DNA of 64,000 nucleotides from Paraburkholderia bannensis (lineage in GTDB: Bacteria; Pseudomonadota; Gammaproteobacteria; Burkholderiales; Burkholderiaceae): positions 124,001-188,000 of the forward strand of contig NZ_JACHBW010000016.1 in the NCBI RefSeq assembly GCF_014200455.1, given 5' to 3'. Both the position numbers and the translations under genes were made by a program. Positions within the stretch are counted from its first letter, which is position 1; each line of letters starts with the position of its first letter. This document shows, one piece after another, positions 1 through 8,629 of the stretch. The notes under the pieces are model-generated. The model saw only the letters and a list, made by a program, of their open reading frames with translations, made no database searches and had not been told where the DNA came from.

Positions 1-168
1 CGGTCGATCTGGCTGCTTAAAGCGACATGGCGCGCACGTCGATGCGCGCAAGCCGCTTGACGTGGCGCGGGCACGATATCCGCGCCCGAAAACGCCGCCC
101 TTGTCGAAGCGCCAGGCGCAGCCGTGATCATGCCGCGAGTTTCATTGCATTGCCGGCTTCATTCGGCC
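1..168. other. Window edge, no gene assigned
   Basis: This edge segment lies downstream of the EF-G-like gene. One plus-strand frame stays open from the window edge to a TGA at 124-126 (about 41 codons) and could be the C-terminus of a gene that begins outside the window, but I recognise nothing in it and no supporting signal is visible. Confidence 0.3.
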
Positions 169-2226
169 TCATTCAGCCTCGCCGCCATGCGCCTTATGCT
201 GCGCCGCAAGCTTGTCCTGCTGCGCCGGCGGCACGGGATCGTAATGGCTCAGCTGGATGCTGTAATTGCCGTTGCCGCCCGCCATCGCATTCAGGCGCGA
301 CTGGTAGTCGTTGAGTTCCGCGAGCGGCACTTTGCCCGCGATCACCATCGCATTGCCGTTCACGGTGTGGGTGCCGTGCACCTGGCCGCGCCGCGCGGAG
401 AGATCGCCGATCACGTCGCCCATCGCCGCTTCGGGCGTCATCACCTCGATATCGACGATCGGTTCGAGCACCACGGGCTGCGCCTTGAGCACTGCATCGA
501 TAAACGCCTTGCGCCCCGCCGTGACGAACGCCACTTCCTTCGAATCGACCGGATGGCTTTTGCCGTCGAACACGGTCACGCGCACGTCCTGCATCGGAAA
601 ACCCGCGAGCGGGCCGCTTTCGATCACCTGCTGGATGCCTTTTTCGACGGCGGGAATGAACTGCGAAGGAATCGCGCCGCCCTTGACGGCATCGACGAAT
701 TCGAAGCCCGCGCCGCGCGGCAGCGGCTCCACGCGCAGCATGACTTCGCCGAACTGCCCCGCGCCGCCGGTCTGCTTCTTGTGGCGGCAGTGCCCCTCCG
801 CCTTGCCGCCGATGGTTTCGCGCCACGCGATGGTGGGCGGGCGCGTCAGGACTTCGAGCTTGTGCTGGTCGGTCAGGCGCTCCAGCAGATAGCGCAGATG
901 CAGTTCGCCCAGCCCGCGCACCACGGTCTCGTTGGTGCCCGCCGGATGGCTGATGACGAGGCACGGATCCTCGGCGGCGAGCTTTTGCAGCACGTCCCAC
1001 AGACGCTGTTCGTTGCCGCGCCGCGCCGGTTCGATGGCGAGGCCGTAGATGGGATTCGGAAAGTCGGGCGGCGTGAGATGGATATTCCCGTCCTCGGGCG
1101 CGTCGTGCAGCACGTCGCCAAACGCAATGTCTTCGGCTTTTGCCACCGCGCAGATATGGCCGGGCCCCGCGCGCGGGATTTCGGTGTGATCCTTGCCTTG
1201 CAGCATCAGCAGATGCGCGACCTTGAACGGCTGGCGGCCATTGCCGATATAAAGCTGGCTGTCGCGCGTCACCGTGCCCTGATGAATGCGAAACAGCGCA
1301 ACCCTGCCGATATACGGGTCCACCACGACCTTGAAGACATGCGCGAGCACGTGTTTATCCGCGCGCGGCTCGGCGCGCACGGGTTCGGTTTTAGCGCCGG
1401 TCTCACGGTAAAAAAGCGGCGGATTGCCTTCGGTGACATTGGGCAACAGTCGCACGAATACGTCGAGCAGTTGCGCGATGCCCGCACCCGTCGCCGCCGA
1501 GGTGAAACACACCGGCACCAGATGGCCCTCGCGCAAGGCGCGCTCGAACGGTTCGTGCAATTGCTCGGGACGGATTGCTTCGCCCTGTTCGAGATACAGC
1601 TCCATCAATCCGGCGTCGAGTTCGATCACCTGATCGACCAGCGCATTGTGCGCCGCCTCCACCGAATAAAAATCCGCCTCGCCGGACGGATTGAAAAAGC
1701 AGTCGACCACATCGGTTGCGCCTTTTGCGGGCAGGTTGATGGGCAGGCATTGCTTGCCGTACGTCTGCTGGATCTGCGCGAGCAGGCCGGGCAGATCGAC
1801 CTTTTCGCCGTCGATGCCGTTCACCACGATCAGGCGGCAGAGCTTGCGCGCCTCGGCGGCGTCCATCATGCGGCTGGTGGTCATCTCGATGCCGGTGCGC
1901 GCGTCGATTACGATGGCCGCCGTTTCCACGGCAGTCAATGCGCCGATGGACAGGCCCGCGAAGTCGGGATAACCGGGGGTGTCGAGCAGATAGATGCGCG
2001 TGTCGCGATAGTCGATATGCGCGAGCGCGGAGCTGAGCGAGTGATGATACTTGCGCTCCAGCGGGTCGAAATCGCACAGCGCGGTGCCGCGGTTCACGCT
2101 GCCCTGAGCGTGCAGCGCGCCGCCCTGGTGGAGCAGAGCCTCGGCTAGCGAGGTCTTTCCGCAGCCGGCGTGACCGACCAGCGCGACTGTGCGGATGGCT
2201 TCGGGACTGTAATCCATGGCCGCCAT
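169..2226 (-). CDS. Elongation factor G-like translational GTPase (EF-G paralogue)
   Basis: 685 residues, close to the usual EF-G length of about 700, and colinear with EF-G through the GTPase, beta-barrel and C-terminal domains. The P-loop GHAGCGKT lies at residues 18-25 and DTPG at 82-85. Two core signatures differ from canonical EF-G. The switch I region (about 46-66) has an ERKYHHS-type sequence instead of RGITI, and the NKxD guanine-specificity motif is NGID at 136-139, so the lysine is glycine. These changes fit the known group of EF-G-like proteins (EF-G2/FusA2 type) that are distinct from the housekeeping factor, and no str operon (rpsL, rpsG, tuf) adjoins it. Its role is uncertain; it is likely ribosome-associated or a GTPase without full translocase activity. 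The start is ambiguous between 2226 and 2217 because neither has a strong Shine-Dalgarno sequence. The slipin gene lies 106 bp upstream on the same strand. Confidence 0.88.
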   Translation of the reverse strand: MAAMDYSPEAIRTVALVGHAGCGKTSLAEALLHQGGALHAQGSVNRGTALCDFDPLERKYHHSLSSALAHIDYRDTRIYLLDTPGYPDFAGLSIGALTAVETAAIVIDARTGIEMTTSRMMDAAEARKLCRLIVVNGIDGEKVDLPGLLAQIQQTYGKQCLPINLPAKGATDVVDCFFNPSGEADFYSVEAAHNALVDQVIELDAGLMELYLEQGEAIRPEQLHEPFERALREGHLVPVCFTSAATGAGIAQLLDVFVRLLPNVTEGNPPLFYRETGAKTEPVRAEPRADKHVLAHVFKVVVDPYIGRVALFRIHQGTVTRDSQLYIGNGRQPFKVAHLLMLQGKDHTEIPRAGPGHICAVAKAEDIAFGDVLHDAPEDGNIHLTPPDFPNPIYGLAIEPARRGNEQRLWDVLQKLAAEDPCLVISHPAGTNETVVRGLGELHLRYLLERLTDQHKLEVLTRPPTIAWRETIGGKAEGHCRHKKQTGGAGQFGEVMLRVEPLPRGAGFEFVDAVKGGAIPSQFIPAVEKGIQQVIESGPLAGFPMQDVRVTVFDGKSHPVDSKEVAFVTAGRKAFIDAVLKAQPVVLEPIVDIEVMTPEAAMGDVIGDLSARRGQVHGTHTVNGNAMVIAGKVPLAELNDYQSRLNAMAGGNGNYSIQLSHYDPVPPAQQDKLAAQHKAHGGEAE

Positions 2227-2332
2227 CGTCCAGTAGTGGATGTTCGGGCATTATTGGCGAAAATCGGCTGCACTGCCAACTAACTTCTCCAGACCTCGGT
2301 ACGACCCCGCGCTTTCGCTGCGGCGCAATATT

Positions 2333-3106
2333 TCAAGGGGTTTTCGGCACGCCCAGACGCTCGATCAATACTGAAAGCAGATCGATTGGCAACGGAAACA
2401 CGATCGTCGAATTCTTGTCCGCCGCAATCGTGGTGAGCGTTTGCAGATAGCGCAGCTGCATGGCCTGCGGTTGCAGCGCGAGGCGCTGGGCGGCTTGCAG
2501 CAGTTTTTCCGATGCCTGCAATTCGCCTTCGGCGTGAATCACCTTGGCGCGGCGCTCGCGCTCCGCTTCGGCCTGACGCGCAATCGCGCGGATCATGGTT
2601 TCGTTGAGGTCGACGTGCTTGATTTCGACTGTCGAAACCTTGATGCCCCACGCGTCCGTCTGCGCGTCGAGCGTCTTCTGGATATCGGCGTTCAGTTGTT
2701 CGCGCTCGGCCAGCAGCGCGTCGAGTTCGTGCTTGCCCAGCACCGCGCGCAAGGTGGTCTGCGCAAGCTGACTGGTCGCCTCGAAATAGCGCGCGACCTG
2801 AATCACCGCTTTTTCCGGATCGACCACGCGGAAATAGACCACGGCGTTGACCTTGACCGAAACGTTGTCGCGCGTGATGACGTCCTGCGCGGGCACGTCG
2901 AACACCACGGTGCGCAAATCGATGCGCACGGCCTGCTGCACGACCGGCAGGATAAACACGAGGCCCGGCCCCTTGACCTTCCAGAAGCGGCCCAGCATGA
3001 ACACCACGCCGCGCTCGTACTCGCGGAAGATGCGGATGGCGCTGACGGCGAACAGCACCGCAAGCAATATCAGCAGACTCGAAAAGCCAAACGTGAAACC
3101 GATCAT
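2333..3106 (-). CDS. Slipin / SPFH (band 7) membrane scaffold protein
   Basis: 257 residues. An N-terminal hydrophobic segment at about residues 5-25 is followed by an SPFH/band 7 domain of the stomatin type (EYERGVVFMLGR, then GPGLVFILP, then DNVSVKVNAVVYFRV) and a charged helical C-terminal part rich in Glu/Arg/Ala (about 165-215), typical of oligomerising slipins. I chose the ATG at 3106 because GGGAGGAGC lies 7-8 nt upstream, and because it overlaps the stop codon of the upstream NfeD gene as ATGA, which points to translational coupling. Longer in-frame reading upstream only shadows that gene. Stomatin/NfeD pairs are a well-known conserved operon; the NfeD-class protease is thought to act on or with the slipin in the inner membrane. 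Confidence 0.95.
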   Translation of the reverse strand: MIGFTFGFSSLLILLAVLFAVSAIRIFREYERGVVFMLGRFWKVKGPGLVFILPVVQQAVRIDLRTVVFDVPAQDVITRDNVSVKVNAVVYFRVVDPEKAVIQVARYFEATSQLAQTTLRAVLGKHELDALLAEREQLNADIQKTLDAQTDAWGIKVSTVEIKHVDLNETMIRAIARQAEAERERRAKVIHAEGELQASEKLLQAAQRLALQPQAMQLRYLQTLTTIAADKNSTIVFPLPIDLLSVLIERLGVPKTP

Positions 3107-4710
3107 GGCGATGCTCCTCCCGGATGGGGTGTTTCTTGTCGTTGTTGTTGCGCTTGTTGTTGCGTTTGTTGTTGCCTTTTTTCTTCCTGTCTTTCTTCGT
3201 CTCGTTCCTGCTCTTGCGGCACGACCGTGAGCACCAGGCCCTCGCGCGCCGTCACGCATACGCGCGCGCCCGCCGCGAGCGGCGCCACGCACACCACGCG
3301 CCAGCGTTCGCCGTGCACGCGGGCCCAGCCGCTTGCCAGGCTTGCGCCGCCGCGCCCGAACTGCAGTCCTTCGTCGATGATTTCGCCGCCGCTGCCCACC
3401 ATCGCTTCCGCGCCGGTCACCACCGGCTGCCGCCGCGCGCGCAGCGCGACCCCTGAGACGCAGGCCACGAACACCGCGCCGCCCAGCGTAAGGCCAGCGA
3501 TCAGCGGCAGTGGGATGCCGTAGCCGGGTACATCGGTATCGATCAGCATCAGCGCGCCAACCGCAAAGGCGACGATGCCGCCACAGCCCAGCACGCCCGA
3601 GGTCGGCAGGAACGCCTCGGCGACAAGGCACCCCAGTCCCAGCAGCACGAGACCCAGGCCCGCGTAGTTCACCGGCAGCAACTGCATCGCGAAGAGACCA
3701 ACCAGCAGACAGATGCCGCCCGCGACGCCGGGCAGCACGAAGCCCGGGTTGGCGAATTCGAAGAACAGGCCGTAGACGCCGATGGTCAGCAGGATCAGCG
3801 CCACGTTCGGATCGGCGATGATCGCGAGGAAGTGGCTGCGCCAGTCGGGCGCGACGGTGACGAGCGGGGCATGCGCCGTCGCCAGACGGACATTGCCCGC
3901 CGAGGTGGCGATGACGCGCGCGTCGAGCTTGCGGGCGAGATCGGCGGCGTCCGTGGCGATCAGATCGATCACGTGCTGATCGAGCGCCTCGCTGGCGGAA
4001 AGGCTCACCGCCTCGCGCACCGCGCGCTCCGCCCAGACGGCGTTGCGGCCGCGTAGTTGCGCGAGGCCGCGAATATACGCGGCCGCGTCGTGCGTCATCT
4101 TGCGGGTTTCGGTGGAGGCGGTGTCGCCAGGCAGGGGTGCGGACGCGCCGGGCGACGATGAAGGCCCTGAAGGGCCAGAGGGCATGCCCGGCGTGGCAGG
4201 CGACGGAGCCGACCCCATCCCGAGCTGCACGGGCGACGCCGCGCCCAGATTCGTGCCCGGCGCCATCGCCGCGATATGGCTCGCGTAGACGATATAAGTG
4301 CCCGCACTCGCGGCACGCGCGCCGCCCGGCGCGACGAATGTGGCCACCGGCACGGGCGAGGCGAGAATCGTCTTGATGATCTCGCGCATCGAGGTATCGA
4401 GACCGCCCGGCGTATCGAGCTGGATAATCGCCAGCGCCGCGTGCTGCTGGGCCGCGCGCTCAAGCGTGCGGACGATGAAATCGGCGCTGGCCGGGCCAAT
4501 CGCGCCATTGACGCTCATCACCACGACGGCGCCTTGCGCCGCCGCCCACGCGCCGAGGCGACCGGCCAGAAGGCTCATGGCCAGCAACGCCGCGAACAGC
4601 GCCATGCGCACGCAACGCAGGCGGCGCAGCGCCCGCAGCAAGTGCGCACGGCGAGGATGAGGCGGCAGCGTGTCGTGCTTCGCCGCCCGGGTGGGGCGAT
4701 GAGCGCGCAT
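3103..4710 (-). CDS. NfeD-family membrane-bound ClpP-class serine protease
   Basis: 535 residues. A basic N-terminus and a hydrophobic segment at about 36-58 act as signal or anchor. A ClpP-like protease domain follows, with LDTPGG and then ARAASAGTYI carrying the expected catalytic serine; a lysine in the TRKMTHDAAAY region is the likely dyad partner. After it come four or so hydrophobic segments (about 290-430) and a C-terminal NfeD OB-fold region. The protein ends in an unusual Gln/Glu/Arg-rich tail coded partly by a 12 bp repeat. A Pro/Ser/Gly-rich insert lies between the two protease motifs. The gene overlaps the slipin start by 4 nt. Function is inferred from the family: a membrane protease in quality control of membrane proteins, with the slipin as partner or substrate. 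Confidence 0.92.
   Translation of the reverse strand: MRAHRPTRAAKHDTLPPHPRRAHLLRALRRLRCVRMALFAALLAMSLLAGRLGAWAAAQGAVVVMSVNGAIGPASADFIVRTLERAAQQHAALAIIQLDTPGGLDTSMREIIKTILASPVPVATFVAPGGARAASAGTYIVYASHIAAMAPGTNLGAASPVQLGMGSAPSPATPGMPSGPSGPSSSPGASAPLPGDTASTETRKMTHDAAAYIRGLAQLRGRNAVWAERAVREAVSLSASEALDQHVIDLIATDAADLARKLDARVIATSAGNVRLATAHAPLVTVAPDWRSHFLAIIADPNVALILLTIGVYGLFFEFANPGFVLPGVAGGICLLVGLFAMQLLPVNYAGLGLVLLGLGCLVAEAFLPTSGVLGCGGIVAFAVGALMLIDTDVPGYGIPLPLIAGLTLGGAVFVACVSGVALRARRQPVVTGAEAMVGSGGEIIDEGLQFGRGGASLASGWARVHGERWRVVCVAPLAAGARVCVTAREGLVLTVVPQEQERDEERQEEKRQQQTQQQAQQQRQETPHPGGASP
3142..3177. repeat. Three tandem 12 bp units coding the Gln-rich tail of NfeD
   Basis: Three successive 12 bp units of the form ttgttgttgcg(c/t) occur at 3142-3153, 3154-3165 and 3166-3177. 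On the coding (minus) strand each unit gives a run of CAA glutamine codons. The repeat sits in the low-complexity C-terminal tail after the NfeD domain, so changes in copy number would keep frame. Confidence 0.85.
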
Positions 4711-4827
4711 CGGAACGTCCGGACGGGCAGTGGGGTGGCCCGATACTTCAAGATTAGGCGCTTTGCGAACGGTGCGTAGATAGCCTCAACCCTTAGACGC
4801 CCATCGATCGCCCTGGACCCGCGTGAT

Positions 4828-6708
4828 TCACGCCGCGAGTTCTTCGCCCACCTTGAACACGGCCACCAGGCGGTCGAGTTCGGCGGCCTGCTGCTTGAGG
4901 CTTTCTGCCGCCGCAGCGCTTTCTTCGACCAGCGCTGCGTTTTGCTGCGTCACTTCATCGAGTTGCTGCACTGCATCGCCGATCTGGCCGATCCCCGCGC
5001 TCTGCTCCACGCTCGCCGAGGTAATCTCGCTCATCATCGTGCTCACGCCCTGCACCTGCGCGACCACATCGCCCATCACGCGGCCCGCATCGGCGACGAG
5101 ACGCGAACCGGCATCGACGGTCCCCGCGCTATGCTCGATCAGCGCCTTGATCTCCTTGGCGGCCTGCGCGCTGCGCTGCGCGAGATTGCGCACCTCCGAC
5201 GCCACCACCGCGAAGCCGCGTCCCTGTTCGCCCGCGCGCGCCGCTTCCACGGCGGCGTTGAGCGCCAGAATATTGGTCTGGAACGCAATACTGTCGATCA
5301 CGACGATGATTTCGGAAATCTTGCGCGAAGCCTCGCTGATCTGCTGCATCGTGCTGACCACCTGCCCGACCACCTCGCCGCCCTGCGAGGCCGCGGTGGA
5401 CGCGGTGCTGGCCATCTGCGCGGCGGTGCGCGCGGTGTCGGTGTTGTTCTTCACGGCTGCGGTGATTTCCTCCATCGACGCCGCCGTGCGTTCGAGATTG
5501 CTCGCCTGCTCCTCGGTGCGCTGGCTCAGGTCGGCGTTGCCCATGGCGATCTGCGTGGAGCCGATGGCGATCGACGTGGACGACGCGCGCACGCGCCGCA
5601 CCAGCGTGCCCATCGAGGCCACGAAGCGGTTGAAGGCATCGGCCAGTTGCCCGACTTCGTCGCCGGTTTCGACCGTCATCTGGCGCGTGAGATCGCCCTG
5701 ACCATCGGCGATTTCGGCGAGCAGCACGGCGGCGCGGCGCACCGGCGCGGCAATCGCGCGGCCCACCAGCAGAATCACGCCGAGCGCGGCGGCCAGCCCC
5801 ACCACGGCCGCAATCAGCGTGGCGGTGCGGATCGTGCGCTCGAAGGGACCGAGCAGTTCCGCCTGCGGCACCTCGACCACCACGTAGGCATCGAGCTCGG
5901 GAATGAACGATGTCGCGATATAGCGCGCGCCCGCAGGCGCACGATAGCTCATCGACGCGTAGGGCTTGCCGCCCAGCAGCGCGGCGGCGGTATCGGCCGG
6001 CATGCCCGGCGTGTCCTTGAGGAAGTGCTTGCCGTCCACCAGAGCCGTATCGCGATGCATCATGATCGCGCCATCCGGATGCACGAGATAGGCGAAGCCG
6101 GTCTGGCCGATCTTGTAGCTGGAGATGCCGGCCGCGAGCGCATCGACCGACAGCGCCATGCCCGCGACGCTTGTGGCCTGCGCCTGATTCGCGCCCTGCA
6201 CACGCGCGTTGATGAACATCATGTAGCCGCCCACGGCAACGTCGCGGTCCATGTTCACTTCGTAGGGCTTGCCCGTGGCGAGGAAGGCCTTGAGCCAGCC
6301 GTCCTGATCGCCGATCTTGCGTTGCAGACCCGCTTCCGTGTAGTAATTGCCCGTTCTGGCCGAGACCCATTGCACGCTGGCGGCCTTTTCCTCGGCCTTG
6401 ATATTGGCGGCAAGGCGCGTCCAGTTGGCCGCGCCCGCGTCCGGCTCGCCATCGGCTTCCCATTGCTGCAGAAAGGGATCGAGCGCGATGGCGCGCGCGG
6501 CCGTGATCGGGCCCGCGAGTTGCCGCTGCACGTCGGCGCGGATGCCGTTGACGGCGGTGGGCAGTTCGTCCTGCACGACGCGTTCGCGCACCGTATCGCC
6601 GATCAGCCAGATGCTCAACCCGCTCGAAATGCCGATGAAGATCAGCAGGCAGGTGGTCATGCTCAGAACCAGCTTGTTCTGGATGGAAAGTTTGCGCCAG
6701 ATGGACAT
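4828..6708 (-). CDS. Methyl-accepting chemotaxis protein with a Cache sensor
   Basis: 626 residues in the standard transmembrane receptor layout. The first membrane segment is at about 11-35, a periplasmic Cache-type ligand domain at about 40-290, and the second membrane segment at about 297-320. A HAMP domain follows (around IAAPVRRAAVLLAEIADGQG), then the long cytoplasmic signalling domain. The highly conserved hairpin tip with NILALNAAVEAARAGEQGRG and EVRNLAQRSA is intact, so coupling to CheA/CheW is expected. The ligand cannot be read from sequence. No che genes are nearby, so this is an orphan receptor. The gene is separated from the NfeD gene by 117 bp and has its own 226 bp upstream region. 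Confidence 0.95.
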   Translation of the reverse strand: MSIWRKLSIQNKLVLSMTTCLLIFIGISSGLSIWLIGDTVRERVVQDELPTAVNGIRADVQRQLAGPITAARAIALDPFLQQWEADGEPDAGAANWTRLAANIKAEEKAASVQWVSARTGNYYTEAGLQRKIGDQDGWLKAFLATGKPYEVNMDRDVAVGGYMMFINARVQGANQAQATSVAGMALSVDALAAGISSYKIGQTGFAYLVHPDGAIMMHRDTALVDGKHFLKDTPGMPADTAAALLGGKPYASMSYRAPAGARYIATSFIPELDAYVVVEVPQAELLGPFERTIRTATLIAAVVGLAAALGVILLVGRAIAAPVRRAAVLLAEIADGQGDLTRQMTVETGDEVGQLADAFNRFVASMGTLVRRVRASSTSIAIGSTQIAMGNADLSQRTEEQASNLERTAASMEEITAAVKNNTDTARTAAQMASTASTAASQGGEVVGQVVSTMQQISEASRKISEIIVVIDSIAFQTNILALNAAVEAARAGEQGRGFAVVASEVRNLAQRSAQAAKEIKALIEHSAGTVDAGSRLVADAGRVMGDVVAQVQGVSTMMSEITSASVEQSAGIGQIGDAVQQLDEVTQQNAALVEESAAAAESLKQQAAELDRLVAVFKVGEELAA

Positions 6709-6934
6709 GAAAGTATTGGGTCAGCGGATTGATCGGCAACGGATGAGGGATCCGTCAAGACGTTATCGGTCGCTGGAGGCCGGAACTTCATGGGAGATCG
6801 CTTATAGGGGGTATACGCTGGCGGGGGCGATCGCGGCGTGCGAGGTATGAGCGCTGCGGTTCAACGCGCACGCGCGCGGCGCACGTTAATTGGGGATATA
6901 TTCGATGTCCGAATCTTGTCGTGAAGGCAGAGCG

Positions 6935-7462
6935 ATGCTGAAGACGATCACGAAGACGATGGGCGTGCTGCTATGTGCCGCGCTTTCGACTCATGCAGCG
7001 AGCGCGCGCGCTCAGGCCGTGCCTTGCGAGCCAGGGCAACTCGCGTTGAGCCTCGACGATGGTGGCGGCGATTTCAACGGCATGTCGCACGGCGGGACTT
7101 ACGTGGTGCTGCGCAACCGCGGCCGCAGCCGCTGCCAGATTCCCGCGCGTCCCGATCTGGCGTTTCTCGATGCGAACGAGCAGACGCTGCAAGCTTCGTT
7201 GCAGGCCACGCCGGGCATGCATCCCGGCCCGGTGTTGCTGCCCGTGGTGATTCCCCCGCACGCCAGCGTGAGGGCCAGCCTGCGCTGGGTGACAGGCGAA
7301 GTATTCGATGACTCGCAATGTATCGACGCCTCGGCCTTGCGCGTCGGCATCGGGCAGGGCGCATTGACTGCGCCGCTGCAAGCGCATCTTTGCGGCGCGC
7401 GGGCCCAGGGTCCGCAATATCAGTTCGTGCCGTTCCAGCCGAAACGGCCGCCGACGAACTAA
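6935..7462 (+). CDS. Secreted DUF4232 domain protein
   Basis: 175 residues. I use the ATG at 6935, giving an N-terminus with MLKTITKTM and a hydrophobic stretch ending near ASARAQA, a good Sec signal peptide; an AAGG-type Shine-Dalgarno lies about 8 nt upstream. An ATG at 6890 would add 15 residues before the signal and is less likely. The mature part matches the DUF4232 pattern: a cysteine near the N-terminus (VPCEPGQL), a strand region GGTYVVLRNRGRSRCQIP, and two later cysteines (DSQCIDAS, AHLCGAR), giving two possible disulfides in an immunoglobulin-like fold. Function is unknown. It stands alone between the chemoreceptor and the end-joining genes. Confidence 0.8.
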   Translation: MLKTITKTMGVLLCAALSTHAASARAQAVPCEPGQLALSLDDGGGDFNGMSHGGTYVVLRNRGRSRCQIPARPDLAFLDANEQTLQASLQATPGMHPGPVLLPVVIPPHASVRASLRWVTGEVFDDSQCIDASALRVGIGQGALTAPLQAHLCGARAQGPQYQFVPFQPKRPPTN

Positions 7463-7695
7463 GGGAATTAACGCCGCAGTTTCAGGAATTGCCATGCGCG
7501 GCGTCCAGCGCAGCGTCTGCGCGCGATAGGCGAGCCAGAGGCGCGCTTGCGGCGCGTCCGGCAGCGTCGCGCCCTGGGCGATGAAACGCACCTGCGATTC
7601 GTCGCCGGGCGCGGCTTTGATCTGGCCTTGCAGAACGTAGAATAGCCGGGCATCGCGCTTGCTCCGGGATAATTCCTCTGAGCCGATCTACCGTC
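7463..7695 (-). pseudogene. Possible coding remnant, minus strand
   Basis: A minus-strand frame here reads like protein (for example RLFYVLQGQ, VRFIAQGATLPDAP, ARLWLAYRAQTLRW), with high-GC third positions. It has a TAG upstream inside the ku leader, no recognisable start or Shine-Dalgarno, and no stop of its own before it runs into the antisense of the DUF4232 gene. I do not recognise the family. It could be the leftover of a deleted gene, or chance. Confidence 0.25.
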
Positions 7696-7714
7696 TGCGA
7701 GAAGGAGAGCGATC

Positions 7715-8605
7715 ATGCCGCGTGCCATCTGGAAGGGCGCCATCAGCTTCGGGCTGGTCTACGTGCCGGTCGAACTGGTTCCCGCCACGCAGAGCGAACA
7801 CACGGGCTTCAACCTGCTGGAGCGCCGCACGTTCGACCCCATCGGCTATCGTCAGATCAACAAGCGCACCGGCAAGCCGGTCGAGCGCGACGACATCGTG
7901 CGTGGCTACGAGTACGAGAAGGGCGCCTACGTGGTGATCTCGGACGAGGAAATCCGCGCCGCCAGTGCCGAGGCCACGCAGACGGTGGACATTCTCGCGT
8001 TTATCGACGCGGCGCAACTGTCGTTCGTGTATCTGGATACGCCCTATTGGCTCACGCCCGATCGTCGCGCGGGCAAGACCTACGCGCTGCTGCGCGACGC
8101 GCTGGCCTCGAGCGGCAAGATCGGCATTGCGAACGTGGTGCTACACAGCAAGCAGCATCTTGCGGCGGTGATCGCGGCCGGTCCGGCGCTGGCCTTGCAG
8201 ACCTTGCGCTGGTCCACCGAAGTGCGTGAATTCGAGGACGTGCAGGCTTTGCCGAAGAGCGCCAAAAGCGAAGGCGTCAGTAGCCGCGAATTGCAGATGG
8301 CGCGCAAGCTGATCGACGATCTGACGACCGACTGGCAGCCCGATGCGTACCGCGACACCTTCCGCGACGCGATTCTGGAACTCGCCGAGCGCAAGGTGAG
8401 AGAGGGCAAGGCGCACGAAGTGACGCGCGTGCAGGCTCCGGCGCAGAAAGCGCGCGGCGCGGATATCGTGGATCTGACCGAACTGCTCAAGCGTAGTCTG
8501 GGCAAGCGCAAGGCCGCGGCGCGTCATGTCAGCGATACAGACGATCATGCCGACGATGCGCGGCCACGCAAACCCGCAAGCCGACGCTCGAAACGCGCCG
8601 CCTGA
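7715..8605 (+). CDS. ku: Ku protein, non-homologous end joining
   Basis: 296 residues, the usual size of bacterial Ku (about 260-300). The N-terminus MPRAIWKGAISFGLVYVPV is the family hallmark. The protein forms a homodimeric ring that binds DNA double-strand ends and recruits ligase D. The core domain covers about residues 1-255; the tail is Lys/Arg-rich (KRKAAARH, KPASRRSKRAA), as in Ku proteins whose basic tails bind DNA. GAAGGAGAG lies about 8 nt before the ATG. ligD follows after 24 bp on the same strand, so the two are almost certainly one operon. Confidence 0.97.
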   Translation: MPRAIWKGAISFGLVYVPVELVPATQSEHTGFNLLERRTFDPIGYRQINKRTGKPVERDDIVRGYEYEKGAYVVISDEEIRAASAEATQTVDILAFIDAAQLSFVYLDTPYWLTPDRRAGKTYALLRDALASSGKIGIANVVLHSKQHLAAVIAAGPALALQTLRWSTEVREFEDVQALPKSAKSEGVSSRELQMARKLIDDLTTDWQPDAYRDTFRDAILELAERKVREGKAHEVTRVQAPAQKARGADIVDLTELLKRSLGKRKAAARHVSDTDDHADDARPRKPASRRSKRAA

Positions 8606-8629
8606 GCCGGAAAGCACCAAGGATAGGCC

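Noticed and set aside
124..2148. Long open frame (674 codons) on the plus strand opposite the EF-G-like gene
   Set aside because: It is antisense to a clear GTPase gene; its protein is His/Arg/Leu-rich with no domain pattern, a usual shadow in high-GC DNA.
2333..3631. 432-codon extension of the slipin frame
   Set aside because: The extra N-terminus overlaps NfeD in another frame and is Arg-rich; the coupled ATG at 3106 with a strong Shine-Dalgarno is the real start.
4942..6732. 596-codon plus-strand frame antisense to the chemoreceptor
   Set aside because: His/Arg-rich shadow of a gene with complete Cache, HAMP and signalling domains.
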